Origin: VRUE01 sp963748075
GTDB taxonomy: Bacteria; Actinomycetota; Thermoleophilia; Solirubrobacterales; 70-9
Assembly (NCBI GenBank): GCA_963748075.1
Contig: CAVVHQ010000049.1
Location: forward strand, 103,512-167,511
Direction of reading: 5' to 3'
DNA length: 64,000 nucleotides
A model generated the notes under the pieces. That model was not told the DNA's origin. It saw only the letters and a list, made by a program, of their open reading frames with translations, and did no database searches. This document shows, piece by piece, positions 18,388-25,920 of this stretch. A program made the position numbers and the translations under genes. Positions within the stretch are counted from its first letter, which is position 1. The number at the start of each line of letters is the position of its first letter.

Positions 18388-19523
18388 GCCGGCGGCGGGC
18401 CGCAACCCTGGCGGCGCCGCTGGCGCTGCTCGCCGCCCTGCTGATCGGCTGCGGCGGCGACGGGGCGTCCGGCCCGGCGGGAGCGACGAAGACGACGACG
18501 CAGGTGGTCGTCCAGACCGCTGCGAACGGCTTCGACGCGGCGAAGGTCTACCGCGAAGCCTCACCCGGCGTGGTCACGATCCGCTCGATCTTCGACGGCG
18601 GCGGCGCCGAAGGCTCCGGCTTCGTGCTCGACACCTCGGGCCGGATCGTCACCAATGCTCACGTCGTCACCGACGGCGAAGGCGGCGGCCGCAGGGAGGC
18701 GAAGGCGGTTTTCGTCGAGTTCCCGAATCGCAACGTGCTGCCGGCCAGGGTGGTCGGCTTCGACCCCTTCGCCGACGTCGCCCTGCTCGCGGTGAAGCCG
18801 GACGGCTTCGAGCTGCACCCGCTGAAGCTGGGCGACGACAGCGAACTGGTCGTCGGCCAGCCGGTGGCGGCAATCGGCAGCCCGTTCGGCGAGCAGCAGT
18901 CGCTCTCGGTCGGGATCGTCTCGGCGACCGACCGCTCGGTCGGCTCGCTGACCCAATTCCAGATCGAGGGCGCGATCCAGACCGACGCCTCGATCAACCC
19001 CGGCAACTCGGGCGGCCCGCTGCTCGACGCGGCGGCGCGCGTGATCGGGATCAACCAGCAGATCGAGACCAACTCCGGCGCCAACGACGGGGTCGGCTTC
19101 GCGGTGCCGATCTCAGCCGTGAAGCGCTCGCTCGCCCAGCTGAGGAAGGGCGGCAAGACCGAGTACGCCTACATCGGCGTCTCCAGCCAGGCGCTCTATC
19201 CGCAGCTCGCCCAGAAGCTGGGCCTCGACGCCCGCTTCGGTGGCCTGATAGCCGAAGTGGTGCCGGGCGGCCCGGCCGACAAGGCCGGGCTGAAGGGCGG
19301 CGACGAAGAGCTGCGCTTCCAGGGGGTTCCCTACCAGGTGGGCGGCGACACGATCCTCGCCGTCGACGGCCGCAAGGTGGTCCGCCCGGACGACCTCGCC
19401 CGCTACATCTCCTCGTTCCCGCCCGGCCGCCAGGTGACGCTGGAGGTCCTCCACGCCGACGGCGGTCGGGACCAGGTGCAGGTCACGCTCGGCAAGCGGC
19501 CCGAGTCGGTCTCCAGCGGCTGA
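18384..19523 (+). CDS. HtrA/DegP-type serine protease lipoprotein with PDZ domain
   Basis: 379 residues; GTG at 18384 overlaps the kinase stop. An N-terminal lipobox (LLIGC, Cys23) predicts a membrane-anchored lipoprotein. The chymotrypsin-like triad is complete: His93 (TNAHVV), Asp130 (FADVALL) and Ser208 (NPGNSGGPL). A PDZ domain occupies about 270-370, with VVPGGPADKAGLKGGD. Family members degrade misfolded envelope proteins. The three overlapping genes suggest an envelope-stress operon in which the protease is regulated with, or feeds back on, the two-component pair. Confidence 0.92.
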   Translation: MSRRRAATLAAPLALLAALLIGCGGDGASGPAGATKTTTQVVVQTAANGFDAAKVYREASPGVVTIRSIFDGGGAEGSGFVLDTSGRIVTNAHVVTDGEGGGRREAKAVFVEFPNRNVLPARVVGFDPFADVALLAVKPDGFELHPLKLGDDSELVVGQPVAAIGSPFGEQQSLSVGIVSATDRSVGSLTQFQIEGAIQTDASINPGNSGGPLLDAAARVIGINQQIETNSGANDGVGFAVPISAVKRSLAQLRKGGKTEYAYIGVSSQALYPQLAQKLGLDARFGGLIAEVVPGGPADKAGLKGGDEELRFQGVPYQVGGDTILAVDGRKVVRPDDLARYISSFPPGRQVTLEVLHADGGRDQVQVTLGKRPESVSSG

Positions 19524-19571
19524 GCGGAACGGCCCACGGTTCAGGCTGGCGCTGTCTGTAGAAATCCGCGG

Positions 19572-20810
19572 GTGCTTCAGGAAGTCACCCTCGGCCAGAA
19601 GTCCCTCTCCGACTACACCCACATCGCCGGCAAGGCGCTGGCGGAGCAGATCCGCGAGCTGGCCGAGCCGCTGAAGGGAAGGCGCGTCCTGCACGTCAGC
19701 GCCACCGCCTTCGGCGGCGGCGTCTCGGAGATCCTCTACACGATCGTCCCGCTGATGCGCGACGCCGGGCTCGACGCCCACTGGCACGTGATCTTCGGCA
19801 AGGAAGAGTTCTACAACGCGACCAAGCTTCTGCACAACTCGCTGCAGGGCGCGGAGGAGACGCTGAGCGAGGAGCAGTGGGCGCTGTTCGAGGAGGTCAG
19901 CGCGCTCAACGCCGAGGACCTGCACGGCGGGTGGGACACGATCGTCGTCCACGACCCGCAGCCGATCGGCTTGCGCCGCGGTGCTGCCGAGAAGAGCCGC
20001 AACTGGATCTGGCGCTGCCACATCGACCTCTCCGAGCCCAACCCGGAGCCGATCGACCGGCTGCGGCCGCTGATCGAGGAGTACGACGCGACCGTCTGGC
20101 ACATGCCCTCCTACGTGCCGGACGGGGTCGACGGCCACGACGGGGTGCGGATCGTGCCGCCGGCGATCGATCCGCTCTCGCCGAAGAACATGGCGTTCTC
20201 GCCCGACGACGCCGCCTTCGTCTGCCACCAGCTCGGGATCGACGTCGACCGGCCGCTGCTCACCCAGGTCTCCCGCTTCGACCCCTGGAAGGACCCGATC
20301 GGCGTGATCGACGCCTACCGGGCGGTGACCGCGGAGATGCCCGAGGTGCAGCTCGCCCTGGTCGGCTCGATGGCGACCGACGACCCGGAGGGCTGGGACT
20401 TCTTCCAGCGGACGGTCGAGTACGCCGACGGCGACCCCGACATCAAGATCCTCAACAACCTCAACAACGTCGGCGCGATCGAGGTCAACGCCTTCCAGTC
20501 GCAATCCGACGTCTGCCTGCAGAAGTCGATCCGCGAGGGCTTCGGGCTGACCGTCACCGAGGCGCTCTGGAAGGGCCGGCCGACCGTGGCCGGCAAGGTC
20601 GGCGGCATCCCGCTGCAGATCGAGGACGGGACGAGCGGCTACCTGGTCGACTCGGCGGCGGAGTGCGCGCGGCGCTGCCGGGCGATCCTCGGCGACCCGG
20701 AGCTGGGCAAGCGGCTCGGCCGCAACGGCAAGGAACGCGCCCGCCGCGAATTTCTCTCGCCGCGCCTGCTGCGCGACTGGCTGCAGCTGCTCAGCGAGCT
20801 CGACGGCTAG
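19572..20810 (+). CDS. treT: trehalose synthase-type glycosyltransferase (TreT-like, GT4)
   Basis: 412 residues from GTG 19572. The sequence resembles trehalose glycosyltransferring synthase, which joins NDP-glucose and glucose directly to trehalose: the N-terminal HVSATAFGGGVSEIL, then VVHDPQPIGL, SRFDPWKDP and the C-terminal nucleotide-sugar site KSIREGFGLTVTEALWKGRP with GGIPLQIEDG. The same family includes a trehalose phosphorylase, so reaction direction is not certain. The next gene also makes trehalose precursor, supporting the assignment. No secretion signal; cytoplasmic. A gap of 81 nt separates it from the next gene. Confidence 0.85.
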   Translation: MLQEVTLGQKSLSDYTHIAGKALAEQIRELAEPLKGRRVLHVSATAFGGGVSEILYTIVPLMRDAGLDAHWHVIFGKEEFYNATKLLHNSLQGAEETLSEEQWALFEEVSALNAEDLHGGWDTIVVHDPQPIGLRRGAAEKSRNWIWRCHIDLSEPNPEPIDRLRPLIEEYDATVWHMPSYVPDGVDGHDGVRIVPPAIDPLSPKNMAFSPDDAAFVCHQLGIDVDRPLLTQVSRFDPWKDPIGVIDAYRAVTAEMPEVQLALVGSMATDDPEGWDFFQRTVEYADGDPDIKILNNLNNVGAIEVNAFQSQSDVCLQKSIREGFGLTVTEALWKGRPTVAGKVGGIPLQIEDGTSGYLVDSAAECARRCRAILGDPELGKRLGRNGKERARREFLSPRLLRDWLQLLSELDG

Positions 20811-20891
20811 AGCGCGGGACGCGCCGGTAGATAGATACCGATGTGGGCACTCAATCACCGGCACACCGGCACGTCGGGGTAAGGTCAGCGC

Positions 20892-22358
20892 GTGGCCATC
20901 GACGGCGATCCGCTGATAATCGTCTCGAATCGGGGACCCGCGCAGTTCGAGCGCGACGAGGTGGGCGAGCGCACCGTGCGCCGGGGCGGCGGCGGCCTGG
21001 TGACGGCGCTCTCCGGCCTCGTCTCCCACCGCAAGGCCCTGTGGATCGCCTCGGCGATGACCGACGAGGACGTCACCGTCTCCGAGGAGGAGGGAGGGCC
21101 GGTCGAGCTGTCGATCGACGGGATCGACTACCGGGTGTTGCTGGTCGGCAGCGACCCCGAAGCCTACGACCGCTTCTACAACATCATCGCCAACCCGATC
21201 CTCTGGTTCATCCAGCACTACCTCTGGGACCTCTCCAACGCGCCCGACATCCGCCAGGAGGAGCTGGACGCCTGGGACTACGGCTACCAGGCGGTCAACC
21301 GCGACATCGCCCGCGCCGTGCTGGGGCAGATCGAGGAGCGAAAGCGACCGCTGGTGATGCTGCACGACTATCACCTGTACACGGCCCCGGGGATGATCCG
21401 CGCCCAGCGCCCCGACGCCTTCCTCCACCACTTCGTCCACATCCCCTGGGGCCAGCCGGACAGCTGGCGGGTGCTGCCGGGGCGGATCCGCGAGGCGATC
21501 CTCCGCGGCATGCTCTCCAACGACATCATCGGCTTCCACACCCACGCCTACTGCATCAACTTCCTGCGCTGCTGCGAAGAACTGCTCGAGGCCGAGGTCG
21601 ACTATGGGCGGGTGGCGGTGCACCATGCGGGCGGCGAGACGCTGGCCCGGGCCTACCCGCTCTCGATCGACGCCGAGCGACTGCTGCGGGTGGCCGAGTC
21701 GGCCGAGGTGGCCGAGTACGAGCGCGAGGTGCAGCGGCGGAGGCGCGAGCACCTGATCATCCGCGTCGACCGGGCCGACCTCTCGAAGAACGTGCTGCGC
21801 GGCTTCACCGCCTTCGACGTCTTCCTCCAGCAGCACCCGGAGTTCCGCGAGAAGGTGACCTTCATCGCCCACCTGCAGCCCTCGCGGCAGGACGTGCCCG
21901 AGTACGCCGAGTACCTGGAGCGGATCGAGGCGCTGGTCGCGGTTGTCAACCACAACCACGGCACCACCGACTGGATGCCGATCGACCTGAAGATCTACGA
22001 GAACTTCACCGAGGCGGTGGCCCGCTACAAGCACTTCGACCTGCTGATGGTCAACTCGATCTTCGACGGGATGAACCTGGTCGCCAAGGAGGCCCCGGCG
22101 GTCAACGTCCGCGACGGGGTGCTGATGCTCTCCGAGAACACCGGCTCGCACGAGGAGCTGGCGGATTGCGTCCTCTCGGTCAACCCTTTCGACATCCAGG
22201 AGCAGGCCGACGCGATCTACCGGGCGCTGACCATGGACCCCGAGGAGCGGCGGGTGCGGGCGCAGCACCTGAAGGAGATCATCTACTCGCGCAATCCGGG
22301 GGATTGGGTGGACGAGCAGCTGCGGGACATCGCGGAGCTGCGCGAGGCGGTTGCGTAG
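20892..22358 (+). CDS. otsA: trehalose-6-phosphate synthase (GT20)
   Basis: 488 residues from GTG 20892. OtsA transfers glucose from UDP- or GDP-glucose to glucose 6-phosphate. Family motifs are clear: the N-terminal IIVSNRGP with RRGGGGLVTAL, VMLHDYHLYTAP, HIPWGQPDSWRVLP, IIRVDRADLSKNVLRGF and the sugar-nucleotide end LMLSENTGSHEEL. No otsB phosphatase gene follows; instead a long nested inverted repeat begins at the stop codon. The two trehalose genes are adjacent and probably co-regulated for osmotic or desiccation tolerance (inference). Confidence 0.9.
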   Translation: MAIDGDPLIIVSNRGPAQFERDEVGERTVRRGGGGLVTALSGLVSHRKALWIASAMTDEDVTVSEEEGGPVELSIDGIDYRVLLVGSDPEAYDRFYNIIANPILWFIQHYLWDLSNAPDIRQEELDAWDYGYQAVNRDIARAVLGQIEERKRPLVMLHDYHLYTAPGMIRAQRPDAFLHHFVHIPWGQPDSWRVLPGRIREAILRGMLSNDIIGFHTHAYCINFLRCCEELLEAEVDYGRVAVHHAGGETLARAYPLSIDAERLLRVAESAEVAEYEREVQRRRREHLIIRVDRADLSKNVLRGFTAFDVFLQQHPEFREKVTFIAHLQPSRQDVPEYAEYLERIEALVAVVNHNHGTTDWMPIDLKIYENFTEAVARYKHFDLLMVNSIFDGMNLVAKEAPAVNVRDGVLMLSENTGSHEELADCVLSVNPFDIQEQADAIYRALTMDPEERRVRAQHLKEIIYSRNPGDWVDEQLRDIAELREAVA

Positions 22359-22472
22359 GGAGGGGTTGGGGGTCCCTCCTCTCTCAACTTTTTCCGAAGA
22401 CAGCTTGCGGCTGTCCGCGAGCCGCGTTTCGGAAAAAGTACAAGCCGTTCGGAGGGACCCCCAACCCCTCCC
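22358..22472. repeat. nested palindromic element after otsA
   Basis: Outer arms of 22 bp at 22358-22379 and 22451-22472 are perfect reverse complements (the left arm contains gggggtccctcc). Inside them a second pair actttttccgaa (22387-22398) and ttcggaaaaagt (22428-22439) is perfect, and inside that gacagc/gctgtc (22399-22404, 22410-22415). It starts on the last base of the otsA stop codon, so it could terminate that transcript. The A/T-rich inner arms are unusual in this genome, and the same build recurs at 22793. Confidence 0.8.
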
Positions 22473-22549
22473 CCTCAAAAGCTTCCGCGGCTCGATGATT
22501 TCTTGAAAGCTGGGGGGGAGAACCCGGGGCGCTCGCAGCTTGGAGAGCT

Positions 22550-23089
22550 GTGGGACTCCGCATCCGCTGGAAGGCAGCTTGGAAGGGAGCTGCGGTCGTC
22601 GTCGGTGGGCTGCTGGCGTTGCAGCTGCTGCCGGCGCTGCTGAAGGCGCCCGAGCCACCGCCGGTGCCCGCCGATGTCGGATTGCCGCGCGTGGTGAAGC
22701 CAGGGCCGCCGGTGACGAGCCGCGCGCCGACGCTGCGGCACGACGGGAAAGCCGTCCGGCAGCTGAGCCGGGTCGGGCGGAACGTGGCGGTGGGGAGGTC
22801 TCCAGAGGGAGCGGCGTCCTGTTTTTCGCACAGACCACTTGACAAGAGACGCTGCGCGCCAGGCGAAAAACCCAGCGACCGGCGGAGACCCTCCCACCGC
22901 CGCCAGGACCCGCCCGCCTCGGCGCCTCGGCACGAGGACCCGTCCGCCACGACGCCCGTCCCGGCAGCGCCGTCGCCTGCCGAAGCTCCTCCGCCACCCC
23001 CCGAACGGGCGCCCGCGCCCGAAGCGCCACCCCCAGCGCCCTCGCCGCCGGCGCCCGGCGACGGCTCCGAAGAGTTCGCGCCGCACTGA
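22550..23089 (+). CDS. small single-span membrane protein with Pro-rich tail
   Basis: 179 residues from GTG 22550, with ggag a few bases upstream. A basic start (GLRIRWKAAWKG) leads into one hydrophobic segment (about 13-32), then a Pro/Ala/Arg-rich tail (repeated APAP, PPPPPERAP) outside or inside the cell. The order before rpsF suggests a co-transcribed hypothetical protein of this lineage. The middle of the reading frame (about residues 81-116) coincides with the palindromic element at 22793-22895 and reads as low-complexity SRRR/HRRQ sequence, so the original protein may have been shorter. Function unknown. Confidence 0.5.
   Translation: MGLRIRWKAAWKGAAVVVGGLLALQLLPALLKAPEPPPVPADVGLPRVVKPGPPVTSRAPTLRHDGKAVRQLSRVGRNVAVGRSPEGAASCFSHRPLDKRRCAPGEKPSDRRRPSHRRQDPPASAPRHEDPSATTPVPAAPSPAEAPPPPPERAPAPEAPPPAPSPPAPGDGSEEFAPH
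22793..22895. repeat. second nested palindromic element
   Basis: Outer arms gggaggtctcc (22793-22803) and ggagaccctccc (22884-22895) pair with one bulged base; inner arms gtttttcgc (22821-22829) and gcgaaaaac (22863-22871) pair perfectly. Length about 103 bp. The two-tier plan with GGGAGG-type outer and T/A-run inner arms is the same as at 22358-22472, although the sequences differ. Confidence 0.6.
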
Positions 23090-23116
23090 GCCCCGCCGCT
23101 ATAGTCCGACGCCGCT

Positions 23117-23677
23117 TTGGCAGCGCAGCGCGAATACGAGCTGGTCCTGATGCTCGACCCGGGGCGGGACGCCCCTGGGCGCGATGCCGTCGCAGCGGCG
23201 GCGAAGGAGCAGATCGAGGCGGGCGGGACGCTCAAACACGAGAACGAATGGGGCCTGCGCAAGCTGGCCTACGAGATCGCCCGGCGGACCGAGGCCGACT
23301 ACCGCTGGTTCCGCTTCGAGGCGCCTCCGGCGCTGCTCGAGCAGCTCGACCACAACCTGAAGATCGCCGAGGGCGTGCTCCGCTTCCGCATCTTCAAGGT
23401 CGATGCCAGCGCGCCGGTGATGGCGCCGCCGGCCACCAGCGCTCCGGGTCCGGGCGCCTCGCGCGAGCGGCCGCCCGAGCCGGCACCGCGACCCGCCGAG
23501 ACCGTGAGCGAAGCTGCCGAGCCTGCCGAGCCTGCCCCGGAGGCGACGGAGGCTGCGTCTGAGCCGGCGACGGCAGCTGCCGTCGCCGAGCCTCCCGCCG
23601 AGGCCACGCCCGAGCGGGACGAGGCGCCGCCGCCGCCCGAGGGCGACCAGGGCGGATCCGCCGGATCCGGCGAGTAG
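23117..23677 (+). CDS. rpsF: 30S ribosomal protein S6 with long acidic tail
   Basis: The TTG at 23117 gives the normal S6 beginning (REYELVLMLDP). Residues 1-95 cover the S6 fold: GGTLKHENEWGLRKLAYEI, a WFRFEAPPALLEQLDHNLKI stretch and VLRFRIFKVD; it binds S18 in the 30S platform. Beyond residue 100 there is an extra tail of about 85 residues made of Ala, Pro and Glu; ordinary S6 proteins are 95-130 residues. The tail is probably disordered. First gene of the rpsF-ssb-rpsR-rplI cluster, with 108 nt before ssb. Confidence 0.92.
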   Translation: MAAQREYELVLMLDPGRDAPGRDAVAAAAKEQIEAGGTLKHENEWGLRKLAYEIARRTEADYRWFRFEAPPALLEQLDHNLKIAEGVLRFRIFKVDASAPVMAPPATSAPGPGASRERPPEPAPRPAETVSEAAEPAEPAPEATEAASEPATAAAVAEPPAEATPERDEAPPPPEGDQGGSAGSGE

Positions 23678-23785
23678 CCGTCCCGGACAGGTTCTTGGCG
23701 CAGATTCCGCTTTCGGGGGGGAGAGTTACGCCGCCTGCGCTCTTAGACTGGTACCTCGACAAAGCGATCTGGAGGAGTGAGAGCC

Positions 23786-24271
23786 GTGGCGGCTTCGAAC
23801 ATCAACGTGGTGGTCATCACCGGGAACCTGACCCGCGATCCGGAATTGCGCAGCACGCCGGGCGGCACCTCCGTCTGCAAGCTGCGGGTGGCGGTCAACA
23901 GCCGGCGCAAGGACGGACAGACCGGCAACTGGGTCGACAAGCCCAATTACTTCGACGTCACCGTCTGGGGAGCGCAGGGCGAGAACTGCGCCAACTACCT
24001 CTCGAAGGGTCGACCGGTGGCGGTCGAAGGGCGGCTCGACTGGCGCGAGTGGGAGGACAAAGACGGCAACAAGCGGCAGAGCGTCGAAATCATCGCCAAC
24101 TCGGTCCAGTTCCTCGGCTCGCGCGACGGCTCCGGGGGCGGCTCGGGCGGCGGCAACGGCTTCACCCCGCAGAGCGATACGCCGGCCGACACCTCGGACT
24201 ACGACGCAGCCCCGGCCGGAGCCGCCACGGGCCAGAGCGGCGGGGGCGCCGACGACGACATCCCGTTCTGA
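23786..24271 (+). CDS. ssb: single-stranded DNA-binding protein
   Basis: 161 residues from GTG 23786, preceded by ggagg at 23771 (10 nt spacing); an in-frame GTG at 23777 overlaps that site and was rejected. The OB fold begins NINVVVITGNLTRDPELR and includes YFDVTVWGAQGENCANYL and VEGRLDWREWED. A Gly/Ser-rich linker leads to the acidic tip DDDIPF, which recruits replication and repair proteins. Typical of the chromosomal SSB. Confidence 0.95.
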   Translation: MAASNINVVVITGNLTRDPELRSTPGGTSVCKLRVAVNSRRKDGQTGNWVDKPNYFDVTVWGAQGENCANYLSKGRPVAVEGRLDWREWEDKDGNKRQSVEIIANSVQFLGSRDGSGGGSGGGNGFTPQSDTPADTSDYDAAPAGAATGQSGGGADDDIPF

Positions 24272-24348
24272 GCGAGGTCCTTGCGGCGAGTCGCTCCCCC
24301 GACGCTGCATGGCGGCGCCTGGGGGCGACTCGGTAGGATGCGCTGCCG

Positions 24349-24852
24349 ATGGCACGACCGAGAGAGAACGGATCGTCCGCGCCGCGGCGGGGGCGTCGCG
24401 GGGCGGACCGGACGCGCCCGCGTAAGTACACCCGGATCAACTCCGAGGCGGTCGACTACAAGGACCTCAACCTGCTGCGCCGCTTCCTCTCCGACAAGGG
24501 GAAGACGCGCGGCCGCCGCGTCACCGGCCTCTCGCGCAAGCACCAGCGACAGCTCTCGGTGGCGGTGAAGCGGGCGAGAGAGATCGCCCTGCTGCCCTAC
24601 GTCGGGGAGCGCTGGCGATGGCGCAGGCCATCCTCCTCGAGGACGTCGACAGCCTCGGGCAGCGCGGCGAGCCGGTCGACGTCTCGCCGGGCTACCTGCG
24701 GAACTACCTGGTCCCCCGCAAGCTGGCAACGCCGGCGACGCCGGGCGCCCTGGAGGAGGCGCAGCGCCGCCAGGCAGAGGCCGAGAAGGCCGAGCGGCGG
24801 CGAGCCGAGCGCGAAGAGCGGGCGGCGGAACTGCTCTCGAAGACCGTTCTGA
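24349..24852 (+). CDS. rpsR: 30S ribosomal protein S18, frame running into rplI
   Basis: Residues 1-88 are a normal S18: a basic start, RKYTRINSEAVDYKDLNLL, RRFLSDKGK and SRKHQRQLSVAVKRAREIA, ending LLPYVGER, where S18 usually stops. Here no stop occurs at about 24613 and the frame continues for about 78 residues out of frame through rplI, yielding Arg/Ser-rich nonsense. A one-base error or a real loss of the stop near 24612 is the likely cause. ATG 24349 is well placed 77 nt behind ssb. Confidence 0.8.
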   Translation: MARPRENGSSAPRRGRRGADRTRPRKYTRINSEAVDYKDLNLLRRFLSDKGKTRGRRVTGLSRKHQRQLSVAVKRAREIALLPYVGERWRWRRPSSSRTSTASGSAASRSTSRRATCGTTWSPASWQRRRRRAPWRRRSAARQRPRRPSGGEPSAKSGRRNCSRRPF

Positions 24853-25070
24853 CGATCCAGCAGCGGGCGGACGACGGCGGCCGGCTGTTCGGCTCTGTAG
24901 GCGCCAAGGAGATCGCCGACGCGATCCGCGACGCCCGCGACCTGCGGATCGACCGCCGCAAAGTCCGCCTCGAGCAGCCGATCCGCGAGATCGGCACCCA
25001 CATGGTGGAGATCGAGCTGGCCGACGGGTCGGTCGCCACGGTGAAGACGATCGTCGCCGAGGAGAGCTAG
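24618..25070 (+). CDS. rplI: 50S ribosomal protein L9
   Basis: 150 residues from ATG 24618. L9 binds 23S rRNA near the L1 stalk. The N-terminal domain (AILLEDVDSLGQRGEPVDVS, PGYLRNYLVPRKLA) is followed by the long charged helix (EEAQRRQAEAEKAERRRAER) and the C-terminal domain (LFGSVGAKEIADAI, LEQPIREIGTH). Length is normal. It lies just behind the S18 domain in the usual rpsF-ssb-rpsR-rplI-dnaB arrangement. Confidence 0.95.
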   Translation: MAQAILLEDVDSLGQRGEPVDVSPGYLRNYLVPRKLATPATPGALEEAQRRQAEAEKAERRRAEREERAAELLSKTVLTIQQRADDGGRLFGSVGAKEIADAIRDARDLRIDRRKVRLEQPIREIGTHMVEIELADGSVATVKTIVAEES

Positions 25071-25196
25071 CCGCTGCGCCGTCTCCGGACCCGCCTGACT
25101 CGCCGCGCCAGGGCGAGGACGCGGTTCGGCTGGGCTCGCTCGGAGCGGGCGACCCTGGGGCTCGCCGCGGTCGCGATCGGCGGCGCCGGCACGGTC

Positions 25197-25790
25197 TTGG
25201 CGGGGCAGTTCGGCCGGATGCTGCGGCGCCGCGCCCACGAGCGACGGACGAGCGACGGGGTGGTCGAAGCGGCGGCGCTCGACACGGTCGGCGTTGCGGC
25301 CAGCGGCTACGCAGCGGCGCCGCGCGGCGAAGCAGTGCTCTTCAACCTGCTGTCCGGCTTCCTCGGCGCCTTCGCGTTGGTGCGGCTCTCGACCTGGGGG
25401 ATGCGCGACCAGTGGTGGCCCTTCCGCGAGGTCAGCGTCGGCGGCCGCCACATCCATCACTTCGTGCCGGGCATCCTGATCAGCTTCGCCGCCGGAACGG
25501 CGGCGCTGCTGACCGACGACGAGAAGCTGGAAGACCGCCTGGCGGTCCCGATGGGCGCCGGCATGGGGCTCACCTTCGACGAGGCGGCGCTGCTGCTCGA
25601 CCTGCGCGACGTCTACTGGACTCGCGAGGGACTGCTCAGCGTGCAGCTCAGCCTCGGGGCGACGGCGATCCTCAGCATCGCGATCCTCACCCAGCGGATG
25701 CTGCGGCGGGGCGAGCGCCGCCAGGAGGAGGCGGGCCGGATCCCGCCGGGCCCGGACCACCTTGTCGCGGGCGCCGGGGCGCTGGGCTGA
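25197..25790 (+). CDS. integral membrane protein of unknown function
   Basis: 197 residues from TTG 25197; the frame is open back to the rplI stop (25071) and that part encodes another hydrophobic stretch (LGLAAVAIGGAGTVLA), so a CTG start near 25074 is possible. Hydrophobic segments: ALFNLLSGFLGAFALV region, HHFVPGILISFAAGTAALL, MGAGMGLTFDEAALLL and LGATAILSIAIL. A conserved-looking GRHIHHFVPG with two His and acidic residues in TDDEKLED and FDEAALLLDLRD might bind metal (inference). Sits between rplI and dnaB; no recognised family. Confidence 0.65.
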   Translation: MAGQFGRMLRRRAHERRTSDGVVEAAALDTVGVAASGYAAAPRGEAVLFNLLSGFLGAFALVRLSTWGMRDQWWPFREVSVGGRHIHHFVPGILISFAAGTAALLTDDEKLEDRLAVPMGAGMGLTFDEAALLLDLRDVYWTREGLLSVQLSLGATAILSIAILTQRMLRRGERRQEEAGRIPPGPDHLVAGAGALG

Positions 25791-25920
25791 ACGGCCCCGA
25801 GTTCCTTTCCCCCTTGGATTTGCACGGAGCCCCCCCGGGCGAAGGCGCGGCTTCTGGTTTGCTTGGGGTCTGGGGCCAGCGGGGGCGAATCCGCCGCCCT
25901 CGGCCCTTTACTGAGTGTAG

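Noticed and set aside
22358..22895. Insertion sequence bounded by the palindromes
   Set aside because: No transposase-like frame lies between the elements; only the small membrane-protein frame is present.
19113..23030. 1305-codon minus-strand frame
   Set aside because: Shadow of htrA, treT and otsA; composition is that of a GC-rich complement and no motif was found.
22384..23262. Minus-strand frame of 292 codons opposite the small membrane protein
   Set aside because: Overlaps rpsF antisense, Ser/Gly-rich without features, and runs through the palindromic elements.
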